This document shows positions 26,726-35,600 of a stretch of 64,000 bases of DNA, piece by piece. The position numbers and the translations under genes were made by a program. Each line of letters begins with the position of its first letter. The first letter of the stretch is position 1. The notes beneath the pieces were generated by a model. It ran no database searches and was not told where the DNA came from. It worked only from the letters and a program-made list of their open reading frames with translations. This DNA is from Candidatus Ribeiella danica (GTDB lineage Bacteria; Chloroflexota; Chloroflexia; Chloroflexales; Roseiflexaceae): the NCBI GenBank assembly GCA_016717335.1, contig JADKFS010000001.1:620001-684000 (forward strand), written 5' to 3'.

Positions 26726-27907
26726 ATGCCTCGCATACTCCTGCTGCACGCCTCGATTGGGATGGGCCACCAGCGCGCCGCGCTGGCGCTGGCCCAGGCC
26801 CTCCGGCAGAGCCCGGGGGTCTCGGTCGAGGTCGAAGACACGCTCGACCACGCCAGGTCATTCTTTCGCCGCGTGTACGCCGGCGCGTACCTGGGGATCG
26901 CCGACCGCGTGCCGGCCTTCTGGAGCCTGTACTACGCCAGCACGAACCAGCCGCGGTCGCACTCGCAGCCGGGCCTGTACGAGCGCTTCCGCCTGCTGAG
27001 CACCAGCGTTGGCGTGCCGGGGCTGCCGGCCCTGCTCGACCGGGTGCGCCCCGACGCGATCGTCTGCACGCACTTTCTGCCGATCGAGGCGCTCGCGCCG
27101 CTGCGACGCTTTGGCCTGCCGCCGGTCTACCTGGTGCTGACCGACTACCACGCGCACCAGTTCTGGGCGCTCGACGGGGTCGACCGCTACTTCGTGCCGA
27201 CCGCCGCGGCGCGCGATCAGCTCGCCGCGCTGGGCGTGCCGCGCCCGGCGATCACCGTCGCCGGTATCCCGGTCGACCCGGCGCTCAGCCAGCCGGCCGA
27301 CCGGCTGGCCGCGCGGCGGCGGCTGGGACTGGAGCCCTGGCAGCCGGTCGTCACGCTGGTCGGCAGCGGCATGCCTGCCGAGCGGGTCCGCGCGATCGCC
27401 GCCGCGCTGCTGGAGCGGCGCCTACCGGCCACGCTGCTGATCGCCACCGGCCGCAACCACGACCTGGCGGCGAGCCTGGGCGACCTGGAGCGCACGGCGT
27501 CGTCGGCGCTGCGGGTGCTCGGGCCGCAGCCCAGCCTCGACCCGCTGTTCGTCGCGAGCGACCTGGTGATCGGCAAGGCCGGCGGGCTGACCGTCAGCGA
27601 GGTGCTGGCGCGCGGCGTGCCGCTGATCATCCCGACGCCGGTGCCCGGCCAGGAGCGCTGGAACGCCGAGCACGTCGTCGGCGCGGGCGCCGGGCTGCAG
27701 GGCGCCTCCGCGCGTGGGATCGCGCGCATGGTCGCCGATCTGCTCGACGACGACGATCGGCGGGCGGCGATGTCCAGGGCCGCCCTGGCGGCCGGGCGCC
27801 CGGCCGCGGCGCAGACGATCGCCGCAGAGGTGCTGGCGGACATCCAGCGGCCCCACGCCCCCAAGCCGCGCACGATTCCGCTCGTCGCCGCGCGCCGCGG
27901 CCTGTAA
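26726..27907 (+). CDS. MGDG-synthase/MurG-like glycosyltransferase
   Basis: A 393-residue GT-B glycosyltransferase of the diacylglycerol glycosyltransferase type. The N-terminal 'LLLHASIGMGHQRAALALAQAL' matches the MGDG synthase lipid-side motif. 'TDYHAHQFWALDGVDRYFVPTAAARDQL' is the conserved centre and 'VASDLVIGKAGGLTVSEVLARGVPLIIPTPVPGQERWNAEHV' is the nucleotide-sugar binding region. It probably glycosylates a membrane lipid at the cytoplasmic face. ATG 26726 fits the family start. The following gene encodes an integral membrane protein 12 bases downstream. Confidence 0.9.
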   Translation: MPRILLLHASIGMGHQRAALALAQALRQSPGVSVEVEDTLDHARSFFRRVYAGAYLGIADRVPAFWSLYYASTNQPRSHSQPGLYERFRLLSTSVGVPGLPALLDRVRPDAIVCTHFLPIEALAPLRRFGLPPVYLVLTDYHAHQFWALDGVDRYFVPTAAARDQLAALGVPRPAITVAGIPVDPALSQPADRLAARRRLGLEPWQPVVTLVGSGMPAERVRAIAAALLERRLPATLLIATGRNHDLAASLGDLERTASSALRVLGPQPSLDPLFVASDLVIGKAGGLTVSEVLARGVPLIIPTPVPGQERWNAEHVVGAGAGLQGASARGIARMVADLLDDDDRRAAMSRAALAAGRPAAAQTIAAEVLADIQRPHAPKPRTIPLVAARRGL

Positions 27908-27919
27908 GGAGCATAGCGT

Positions 27920-28972
27920 ATGGTCGGCGATACCATCGGCACCGCCCCTCCCCCGCGCGCGCGCCCGCGCTGGCGGCTCGCGCTGGGGGCGCTGCTCAGC
28001 CTGGGCGGGCTGGCCCTGGCGTTCTTCAACCGACAGTGGCTCGGCGAGGCGATCGGGCTGGTCCGGACGAGCCGGCCGCTCTGGCTGCTGGCGGCGCTGG
28101 CGATCATCCTGGTCAGCTACCTGATCAGCTCGCAGGTCTTCCGGGTCGCCCTGCGCTCGCTGGGGTATCGCGTGGGCGTGCTGCGGCTGTGGGCCACCGC
28201 GCTGGTGGCGATCGTGACGAGCCAGTCGCTGCCGGCCGGCGGCGTGGGCAGCTACGCGTTCCTGCTGCGCACCTTCCGCCGGCACGGCCTGACGCCGGGG
28301 CTGGCCGCGCTCGTGGCCGCGCTCGAAGCGCTCAGCTACGCCACGGCGATGATCGTGTTCGCCGCCTTTGGCCTGGTGTACCTGGCCAGCCACGCGCTGG
28401 CGCCCGGCGCCGACGACTCGTCGCTGCTCGGGCCGCTGCTGGCCGGCCTGACGGCGGCGCTGGTGCTCGGCAGCGTGGTGGCGCTGCTCACGCGCAGCCC
28501 GGATACGCTGGCCGGCTGGCTGCGGGCGATCCACCGGCTGCTGTCGCGCGCGCTGGGCCGCCCGCGCGGCGACGCCTGGGTCGACCGGGCGGTCGGCGAG
28601 GTCGTGCGGGCGCGCGAGCTGGTCGCCGGCCGCAAACGCCTGGTCGCGCAGCTGGTCGCGATCCAGCTGCTCGCGCTGAGCGGGCACAGCCTGGCGCTGC
28701 TGGTCATTCTGCTGAGCCTGGGCGCGCACGTCGGCGCCGGGGTGGTGTTCGCCGCGTTCGGCATCGCGCTGCTGACCAGCACGTTCAACGTCCTGCCCGG
28801 CGGCGGCGGCACTGTCGAGACCGTGCTGGTGGTGACGCTGGCCCAGCTCGCCGCCGGCCCGGCCGCCGTGCCCGCTGCGATTCTGTTCCGGCTGCTGAAC
28901 TTCTGGGCCATGCTGCCGGTCGCGGGCATCTGCTACGGCTGGCTCAGCAACGATCGCCCTGCGGCGGGCTAA
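27920..28972 (+). CDS. UPF0104/lysylphosphatidylglycerol synthase-type membrane protein
   Basis: A 350-residue protein with about eight transmembrane helices and the family signatures 'SQSLPAGGVGSYAFLLRTFRRHGLTP' and 'FNVLPGGGGTVETVLVV'. These correspond to the flippase-like transmembrane domain of MprF/AglD relatives, without a synthase domain. Members are associated with lipid flipping or lipid-linked glycan synthesis. Its position directly after a lipid glycosyltransferase suggests it handles that product. AAGGAG precedes ATG 27920. Confidence 0.88.
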   Translation: MVGDTIGTAPPPRARPRWRLALGALLSLGGLALAFFNRQWLGEAIGLVRTSRPLWLLAALAIILVSYLISSQVFRVALRSLGYRVGVLRLWATALVAIVTSQSLPAGGVGSYAFLLRTFRRHGLTPGLAALVAALEALSYATAMIVFAAFGLVYLASHALAPGADDSSLLGPLLAGLTAALVLGSVVALLTRSPDTLAGWLRAIHRLLSRALGRPRGDAWVDRAVGEVVRARELVAGRKRLVAQLVAIQLLALSGHSLALLVILLSLGAHVGAGVVFAAFGIALLTSTFNVLPGGGGTVETVLVVTLAQLAAGPAAVPAAILFRLLNFWAMLPVAGICYGWLSNDRPAAG

Positions 28973-29028
28973 GACAAGGTTTCGCCTAGCGGCGATCAGC
29001 TCGACCCCCACCCTACAAGGATCTCCCA

Positions 29029-30891
29029 ATGGTAGCAACACTGAAACGAAAGCCGGCCAGGCGCCGCCGCCTGCCCCAGTCGATCCGCTGGCGGCTGCCG
29101 CTGAGCTACGCCGGCATCGCGCTGCTGGCAACCGTGGCGCTCGGGCTGATCCTGCTGGTGCTGCTGCTGGCCTACTACCGCGGGCGCGAGGATGTGTACC
29201 TCGTGACAAACGCGCGCTCGGTCAGCACGCGGCTCGCGCCCCTGGTGGCCGACCAGTCGTCGCCCGAGGCGCTGCAGGCCCAGGTCGAAGGGTTCGCGTT
29301 TCTGCTCCAGCGCCGGGTGCGCCTGCTGGACAACAGCGGCCACGTGCTGGCCGACTCCGGCTCGCCGACCGAGCTGGCGATCGACCTGATCCCCCGCCAG
29401 CAGGCGGCGGGGCTGAGCGCGCCTGCCGCGCCGGCGCAGCCCAGCGTATCGGGCGACACAACCTACCTGACGTACATTGGCGTCAAGCACCAGCCGCCTG
29501 CCGCGAGCCGGTCGGCGGCTCGGGTGCCCTACGCCCAGCGCATCCCGCCGATCCCGGCCGTTCCGCCGATTCCACCCGCGCCGGCCACCCCGCTGCCCGG
29601 CGCCTCCGAGGCGCAGCGGGCGCGCTACCAGGCCGACCTGAGCGCCTACGAGGCGAAGCTGCACGAGCGCGACGCGCGCATCCAGGAGCTGCTCACCAGG
29701 CGCGAGGCGCGCATCCAGTCGGTCATGGATGTGCCGGTCGAAGATACCCTGTACGGCTTCAACGTCGACCCCGACGTCGCGCAGTCCGGCCCGCGCTCCG
29801 ACCGGGTCGGCACCTCCGTGCTGGTCGCGCCGAACACCACCCAGCTGCTCGGCTACGTCGAGCTCTCGCAGGGGCCGAGCTACGGCGACGAGATCGTGAC
29901 GCTGGTCGCGGTCGTCTGGGCGCTGGCGACGCTGATCGCGACGCTGCTAGCCGCCTCGGTGGGCTGGCTGGCCAGCCGGCAGCTCACCGCGCCGCTGTTC
30001 GCGCTCGCCGGCGCGACCGCGCGCATGGCCGCGGGCGACCTGGCCGCCCGCGCGGAGGTGCGCGGGCAGGATGAGTTCAGCCTGCTGGCGCGGTCGTTCA
30101 ACGAGATGGCCGGCCGGATCGAGCAGATCGTCGGCACGCTGCGGCGCTTCGTCGCCGACGCGGCCCACGAGATCAACACGCCGCTGACGGCGCTGCGGGC
30201 CAACCTGGATCTCGCGCTGGAGGAGACCCGCCCGGCCGAGCACGCGCGCTTCGTCGAGCTGGCCTGCGCGGACGCCGAGCGCCTGGAAAACCTCGCGAAC
30301 GACCTGCTCGACCTCTCGCGCGTCGAGTCGGCGCCGGAGCAGGGCGTCCTGCAGCCGATCGAGCTGAGTGCGCTGGTCCGCGATCTGAGCGAGGTCTACA
30401 GCGCGCAGGCCGAGCAGGCCGGGCTGCGCCTCTGCCTGGATCTGCCGCCCGACGAGCTGGCGATCGTGGGGAGCGACGTCCAGGTGCGCCGCGCGATTGG
30501 CAACCTGGTCGAGAACGCGATCAAGTTCACGCCGGCGGGCGGCGCGATCACGATCTCTGCGACCAAAAGCCCGGCGCGCGCGCAGACGCGGAAGGGCGGC
30601 GGCGCGGCGGTGCTCCTGACGGTCGGCGACACCGGGATCGGAATTCCAGCGGAGGATCTGCCGATGCTGTTCAGCCGGTTCCACCGGGGCCGCAACGCGG
30701 CGGCCTACCCCGGCAGCGGGCTGGGGCTGGCGATCGTCAAGGCGATCATGCAGCGCCACGGCGGGGAGGTCACGGTGAGCAGCTCGCCGGCAGGCACGAG
30801 GTTCACGCTGCGCTGGCCGGCCGCGCCGTCGGGGGATCGCGCGGCCGGGCGCGCCAGGGCGCGCGAGCAGCCCGCCCGGCCATCGCTCTAG
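29029..30891 (+). CDS. two-component sensor histidine kinase with proline-rich sensor loop
   Basis: A 620-residue membrane kinase. TM1 (about 25-47) and TM2 (about 287-313) flank a 240-residue extracytoplasmic region. That region contains a Pro-Ile-Pro-rich stretch (about 160-185) and a charged coiled coil (about 190-235), which is unusual for a sensor. HAMP follows, then the H-box 'VADAAHEINTPLTALRANLDLAL' (His about 380), N-box 'LVENAIKFTP', G1 'DTGIGIPAEDL', F-box 'FSRFHRG' and G2 'GSGLGLAIVKAI'. All catalytic residues are present. No response regulator is adjacent; the one at 24.2 kb is a candidate. AAGGA precedes the ATG. Confidence 0.93.
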   Translation: MVATLKRKPARRRRLPQSIRWRLPLSYAGIALLATVALGLILLVLLLAYYRGREDVYLVTNARSVSTRLAPLVADQSSPEALQAQVEGFAFLLQRRVRLLDNSGHVLADSGSPTELAIDLIPRQQAAGLSAPAAPAQPSVSGDTTYLTYIGVKHQPPAASRSAARVPYAQRIPPIPAVPPIPPAPATPLPGASEAQRARYQADLSAYEAKLHERDARIQELLTRREARIQSVMDVPVEDTLYGFNVDPDVAQSGPRSDRVGTSVLVAPNTTQLLGYVELSQGPSYGDEIVTLVAVVWALATLIATLLAASVGWLASRQLTAPLFALAGATARMAAGDLAARAEVRGQDEFSLLARSFNEMAGRIEQIVGTLRRFVADAAHEINTPLTALRANLDLALEETRPAEHARFVELACADAERLENLANDLLDLSRVESAPEQGVLQPIELSALVRDLSEVYSAQAEQAGLRLCLDLPPDELAIVGSDVQVRRAIGNLVENAIKFTPAGGAITISATKSPARAQTRKGGGAAVLLTVGDTGIGIPAEDLPMLFSRFHRGRNAAAYPGSGLGLAIVKAIMQRHGGEVTVSSSPAGTRFTLRWPAAPSGDRAAGRARAREQPARPSL

Positions 30892-30907
30892 AATCAATGC
30901 CTTTCAG

Positions 30908-30972
30908 ATAACCACGAAGGCACGAAGACACGAAGCTGTGGAAGGTATCAAGCGGCCCTGCGTGGTGAAGAT
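30908..30972. repeat. 8-bp tandem/palindromic tract after the kinase
   Basis: ccacgaag, gcacgaag and acacgaag are tandem octamers (30911-30934), faced by 'tgcgtggtgaag' downstream. Related wording occurs at 57561-57657. Confidence 0.55.
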
Positions 30973-30983
30973 TCTGAGCGTGC

Positions 30984-31943
30984 TTATGCGAGCGGCTCGT
31001 CGCCAAACACCCGCTCAAGCGCGCGCGCCGTCATCGCGCGGTAGATCGCGCGCAGGTCGGCGTCTGCGCCGGCCGGGGCAGGCCCCAGGCGTCGCAGCAG
31101 CGCCGCCTCGATCGCGGGCGCGGCCACGCTTGGGCCAATCGTGGCCAGATCCGGCCCGGCCGCGTAGAACGTCTCCAGCAGATCCGCCAGCGGCGGGGCA
31201 GCCTCGGCGGCGGGCGCGGCCATGACCAGCTCGGGCGCCTCGCCAGCGGCGGCGCGCCGCGCCCGCAGCGCGTCGACGATCTGGTCGCGCGTGCGCCCGC
31301 GCGCCTGGAAGATCAGGAACGGGTCCTCGTCGAAGCGCTCGCCCAGCAGGTAGTAGACCGCGGCGATGTGCTTGCACGGGTTGGCGAAGTCCGGGCACGA
31401 GCAGGCGGTGTCGATGTCGCGCACGGCGCGCGGGAACAGCGGCACGCGGGCCGCGTCGAAGGCCATCTCGATATCCTGCGGCATCTCGCCGGCCAGCAGC
31501 TTCGCGGCGAAGATCGCCTGCTGCGCCAGCGCGTCGATCACCTGCTCCCACTGCGCGTCGCTGATCGCGCGCATCTGGATGGTCACGTCGTAGGGCCGCG
31601 CGCGCGAGCCCTGGACCTTGGCCTTGATCTTCGCGCCGGCGAAGTCGATCGACAGCACCTGGCCCTGGCGCGCGTACGAGCGCCCGCGCTGCAGGCGGCT
31701 GCCCCAGCCGAACTGCTCCAGCGCGGCGATCCAGCGCTTGGCCCACCACGACTCGCCAAAGGCGCCGCGCCGGCTGCGGGCCTTGATGCCCTTGTCGGTG
31801 CGGATCGGCTTCGCGGGCTTGTGCCAGCCCCACTCGCCGTAGCCCGCACCGCCGTAGTCCTCCTCGTCCTCGTCCGGCTCGTCGTCGAGATCGTCGTCCG
31901 GCTCATCGGGCGGCGGGGGCGCGATTTTGCGCACCTTTGGCAT
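30984..31943 (-). CDS. SWIM zinc-finger protein linked to SNF2 helicase
   Basis: A 319-residue protein with a strongly acidic N-terminal tail (about 10-35). A conserved 'ESWWAKRWIAALEQFGWGSRLQRGRSYARQGQV' region follows, then a SWIM finger 'CSCPDFANPCKHIAAVYY' (CxCx6CxH, about 180-197). SWIM fingers bind nucleic acid or protein. Genes of this architecture are regularly neighbours of the same SNF2 subfamily found upstream here, so a joint chromatin or DNA-remodelling role is likely. GGAGG precedes ATG 31943. It is third in the SNF2, nucleotidyltransferase-like, SWIM operon. Confidence 0.9.
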   Translation of the reverse strand: MPKVRKIAPPPPDEPDDDLDDEPDEDEEDYGGAGYGEWGWHKPAKPIRTDKGIKARSRRGAFGESWWAKRWIAALEQFGWGSRLQRGRSYARQGQVLSIDFAGAKIKAKVQGSRARPYDVTIQMRAISDAQWEQVIDALAQQAIFAAKLLAGEMPQDIEMAFDAARVPLFPRAVRDIDTACSCPDFANPCKHIAAVYYLLGERFDEDPFLIFQARGRTRDQIVDALRARRAAAGEAPELVMAAPAAEAAPPLADLLETFYAAGPDLATIGPSVAAPAIEAALLRRLGPAPAGADADLRAIYRAMTARALERVFGDEPLA

Positions 31944-31966
31944 ACTCTCCGTTCCTCCGATAACGT

Positions 31967-32632
31967 CTACCGATCAGCCGGATCGCCTTGTTGAAAGCGC
32001 GCAATCCGTTGTTGAATATCAGCGACAATCCCCTGGATCACTGCGAGATCGTTGGCGCCGAGAAATTGCGAAAGCTCTTGTTCTAATGTGCCCATATCTG
32101 GCCTGTGGTAGTACATAAGTGTAGCCAGATCATTTTCATAGAGGCTAACGCGTGCAAAGTTGCCCTGCTGGTACAGCGACGGCAAGGCATACAGCTTCAA
32201 TAAGACAAGCCCATGGACCGTCGCGCTCGTGATATCTTGCTCGAGAAAGTGTTGCGTTGTGCTGTATTTGCGCTGCACATACGCAAAGAGCGGATTTCGC
32301 GTGAGCAGAAAGTCGATCCGAAGCCCTCGATACTCACCCCGCGCGAAATAGGTATCCGTGCTACTTATATGGATCTCCGGCAGTTTCTTGAGCGAAGACA
32401 CCGCGACGATCAGGTCTATATCTTCGGTATTGCGCCCCTGAATATACTGAAGTAAGGCAATTCCGCCGACGAGGACAGACTTGACGTTACGCTGCCTGAG
32501 CAGCGCAAAAAGCTCCGCGACGGTCTGCACAATATCATCCATCGGTGCGCGCGCTCCCCGCCAATGCTGCATATTGAAGGCCCAGGCGTTGCGGATGACC
32601 GCACCGATCTGAACCGGCTTTGTCAGACTCAT
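31967..32632 (-). CDS. nucleotidyltransferase-fold (AbiEii/MNT-like) protein
   Basis: A 221-residue protein with 'VLVGGIALLQYIQGRNTEDIDLIV' (about 53-76), matching the GG-x-A...R-x-T-x-D-x-D active-site pattern of minimal or AbiEii-like nucleotidyltransferases. 'LRIDFLLTRNPLF' supplies the third acidic strand. Such proteins may AMPylate or nucleotidylate targets and often belong to toxin-antitoxin or phage-defence modules. No antitoxin-like partner is adjacent. Base composition is visibly less GC-rich than that of the SNF2 and SWIM genes on either side, suggesting later insertion into that operon. The gaps are 22-23 bases. An internal ATG at 32542 is an alternative start. Confidence 0.7.
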   Translation of the reverse strand: MSLTKPVQIGAVIRNAWAFNMQHWRGARAPMDDIVQTVAELFALLRQRNVKSVLVGGIALLQYIQGRNTEDIDLIVAVSSLKKLPEIHISSTDTYFARGEYRGLRIDFLLTRNPLFAYVQRKYSTTQHFLEQDITSATVHGLVLLKLYALPSLYQQGNFARVSLYENDLATLMYYHRPDMGTLEQELSQFLGANDLAVIQGIVADIQQRIARFQQGDPADR

Positions 32633-32654
32633 AAGGCCCCCAAATGCTACGCCC

Positions 32655-35600
32655 CTACACCTCGACCGCCTCGTCGCGCCGCAGCGCCACCAGGTCGCGC
32701 AGCTGGGCGGTGTTCAGCTCGGTCAGCCAGCCCTCGTCGGCGCCCAGCACGCTCTCGGCCAGCGCGCGCTTGCTCTCGATCATCTCGTCGATCCGATCCT
32801 CGAGCGTGCCGCCGCAGATGAACTTGTGCACCTGCACGTTGCGGGTCTGCCCGATCCGAAAGGCCCGGTCGGTCGCCTGGTTCTCGACGGCCGGGTTCCA
32901 CCAGCGGTCGAAGTGGAACACGTGGCTGGCCGCCGTCAGGTTCAGCCCGGTGCCGCCGGCCTTGAGCGAGAGGATGAACACGCGCGGGCCGTGCGGGGCC
33001 TGGAAGCGCCGCACCATCGCGTCGCGCTCCTTGGCGGGCGTGCCGCCGTGCAGGAACAGCACCTCGTCGTAGAACGTCTCGCGCAGGTGCCGCTGCAGCA
33101 TCCCGCCCATCTCGGCGAACTGCGTGAACACCAGCGCGCGGTCGCCGGCGGCGTAGACCTCCTCCAGCATCTCGGTCAGGCGGCTCAGCTTGCCCGAGCG
33201 CCCGCCCAGCCCGCTGTGGTCCTTGGCGAACTGGGCCGGGTGGTTGCAGACCTGCTTGAGCTGCATCAGCATCGAGAGCACCTGCCCGCGCCGCTGGATG
33301 GCGCTGCCCTCCTGCTCGGCCTGCGCGACCTTCTCGAGCGCCTCGCGCACGACCGCCTCGTACAGCGTGGCCTGCTCCTGCGTCAGCTGGCAGTAGACCT
33401 TCATCTCCAGCTTGTCGGGCAGGTCGGCGATGATCGTCGGGTCGGTCTTCAGGCGGCGCAGCACGAACGGGGCCGTGAGCCGCCGCAGCCGCTCGGTGGC
33501 CTGCCGGTCGCCGGTGCGCTCGATCGGCCGTGCGTACTCGCGCTTGAACGCGGCCTCGCTGCCCAGGTAGCCGGGGTTGAGGAACGCCATGATACTCCAC
33601 AGCTCGGTCAGCCGGTTCTCGACCGGCGTGCCGGTCAGCGCGACCCGGCCGGCGGCCCTGAGCGCGCGGGCGGCCTGGGCCTGCTTGGTCGCGGCGTTCT
33701 TAATATTCTGGGCCTCGTCGAGCACCAGCGTGCTCCACTCGACCTCCGCCAGCGTCTCGCGGTCGCGCGCCAGCAGCGGGAAGCTGGTCAGCACTACGTC
33801 GTGCCGCCGCGCCGCCTGCGCGAACGCCGCGCCGCTCTGGCGGTCGCTGCCGCGGTGCAGCATGACCCGCAGCGACGGCGCGAAGCGCCCGATCTCGCGC
33901 TGCCAGTTGCCGACCACCGAGGTCGGGCAGACGATCAGCGTGGGGGGCTGCTGCGGGGCCTGCTCCTTTTCGTGCAGGAGCGTGGCGATGGTTTGTACCG
34001 TGTTATGGCAGAGGATGTTGTTGGCGACAAAGTTGTGATGTTCGGCTACCTCAAAGTCGTACACCCATCCATCGTACTCAACATCCTCTACTGACTTTAT
34101 TCTGCAGTAGAAGACCTGTTGGTCAAGCAGTTGCTGTAGATTTTGTCTTGTCGCTTGTAGCTGGCATAGGTCAAGCTGCGCGTACGCATCTAGCGTCTGT
34201 TTTGTCCATTTGGAGTTCTTCTGCTGTCGATACTCCTGGGCTGATTCGCCGCTCAAAATATGGTCGGTAGATGAAACGACCCGCTCCAAGCTGAGCCGCG
34301 AGAATTGCTGCGATCCATCGATATAGACAGTATTATGCATGCCAAAATGCCTAATCGGCAGCTTACTCACCTTTATGGCACCAGATACCAGCTCAGATGC
34401 AGGAATTCCCTCGATATTAGTATTGACATCGTGTTCACAGATATCTTTCAATCGCTGCTGCTTACGCTCGCTGGCAAAACCGATTTCACGCATGAATATT
34501 CTCGCACCATTACCACCAATAAAACCCGAGTAGTAGGTGCGAAAAATATTAGAGCCATTAGTTGCGCGCTTGGATTTAACCATTATGCGCATCCATATCC
34601 CAAACCGGCGTAGCAGCGCAGATAACTGCTGCATTAAGACGTATGACGCCGTGCTAATCTCTATGCCGCGCATTCCCAAGACAGCCGATCCCTCTGCCTC
34701 AAAGTAGTTGCGCAGAAAACAGCTCACACTCTGCTGGCTTGATTGCATGATGAAATCTGGGATGACTTTATTGCGAGACAGGTTGCCCCACTGATACCCT
34801 CTAGCATCGAGAAACTGCTGATACGATCGACTATTGATTGCTAGGTATGGTGTATAGCCGTGCGCTGGGTGGCGAATCGCAGGGTTATTGATCGTAAGGT
34901 CATAACGCCGGCCAATGTTCTCTAGCAACTGGCGCAGATGCTCGAGCCGCGCAACATCTTTCTGGGTGATGGTTAGCGTAGCCTTGGTCGGCAATTCATA
35001 GCCTTCGGCGATCTGCCACGCCATGAACGTAATCAGGTCTAGATCCTCATCTACGCCGTGCCAAACCATCTTGGCAGGAACACATACATAATCGCCAGCC
35101 TGAAGCTGATTTGTCCACCCCCGGTTAGTCAATAGACGATGGCGTCGAGTGATTGTTATCTTGCTCCCGTCTTCCAACAAGACTGTGCGCAGCTGCTCGC
35201 GAACCTGTTGCCGGTAGAGCCTGCTGATTGGGCTCAGAACGATCTGCCTGGAGCTGCGATCTATTGCGTTGGCCAATAGTGAAGCCGCTGGCTCGGCCCA
35301 GAACCCTTCGCCGTCAAAGGTCGCTGCACTGGCATACGACCCCCAGATACTCTCGGCGGTCTGGAGGGTTCCGTTGATGAAGATCAGCGTATCACCCGTC
35401 ATGCACTTGCCGAGGCCCATGTCGTCCGCCAGGCAGGCGCCCAGCCCGAAGCGGCGCAGGAACTCCATCCAGGAGAAGCCGCGCACCTGGTAGGGCCGCA
35501 GCTGGGCCTGCAGCTCCTGCGGGACCGGCAGCAGATCGAGCTGCTGGGTGTCGGAGAGGTTTTCCAGCAGGTCGCGCAGCCAGCCCTCGGCCTCCATGCC

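Noticed and set aside
28974..29008. Possible repeat shared with 53754-53788 (acaaSgtttcgc...gcgatcagct)
   Set aside because: Only about 34 bp of partial similarity and no third copy; chance or a minor repeat cannot be told apart.
27422..29209. 595-codon antisense frame over the glycosyltransferase and UPF0104 genes
   Set aside because: Low-complexity Arg/Gln/Ala product; spans two well-supported sense genes.
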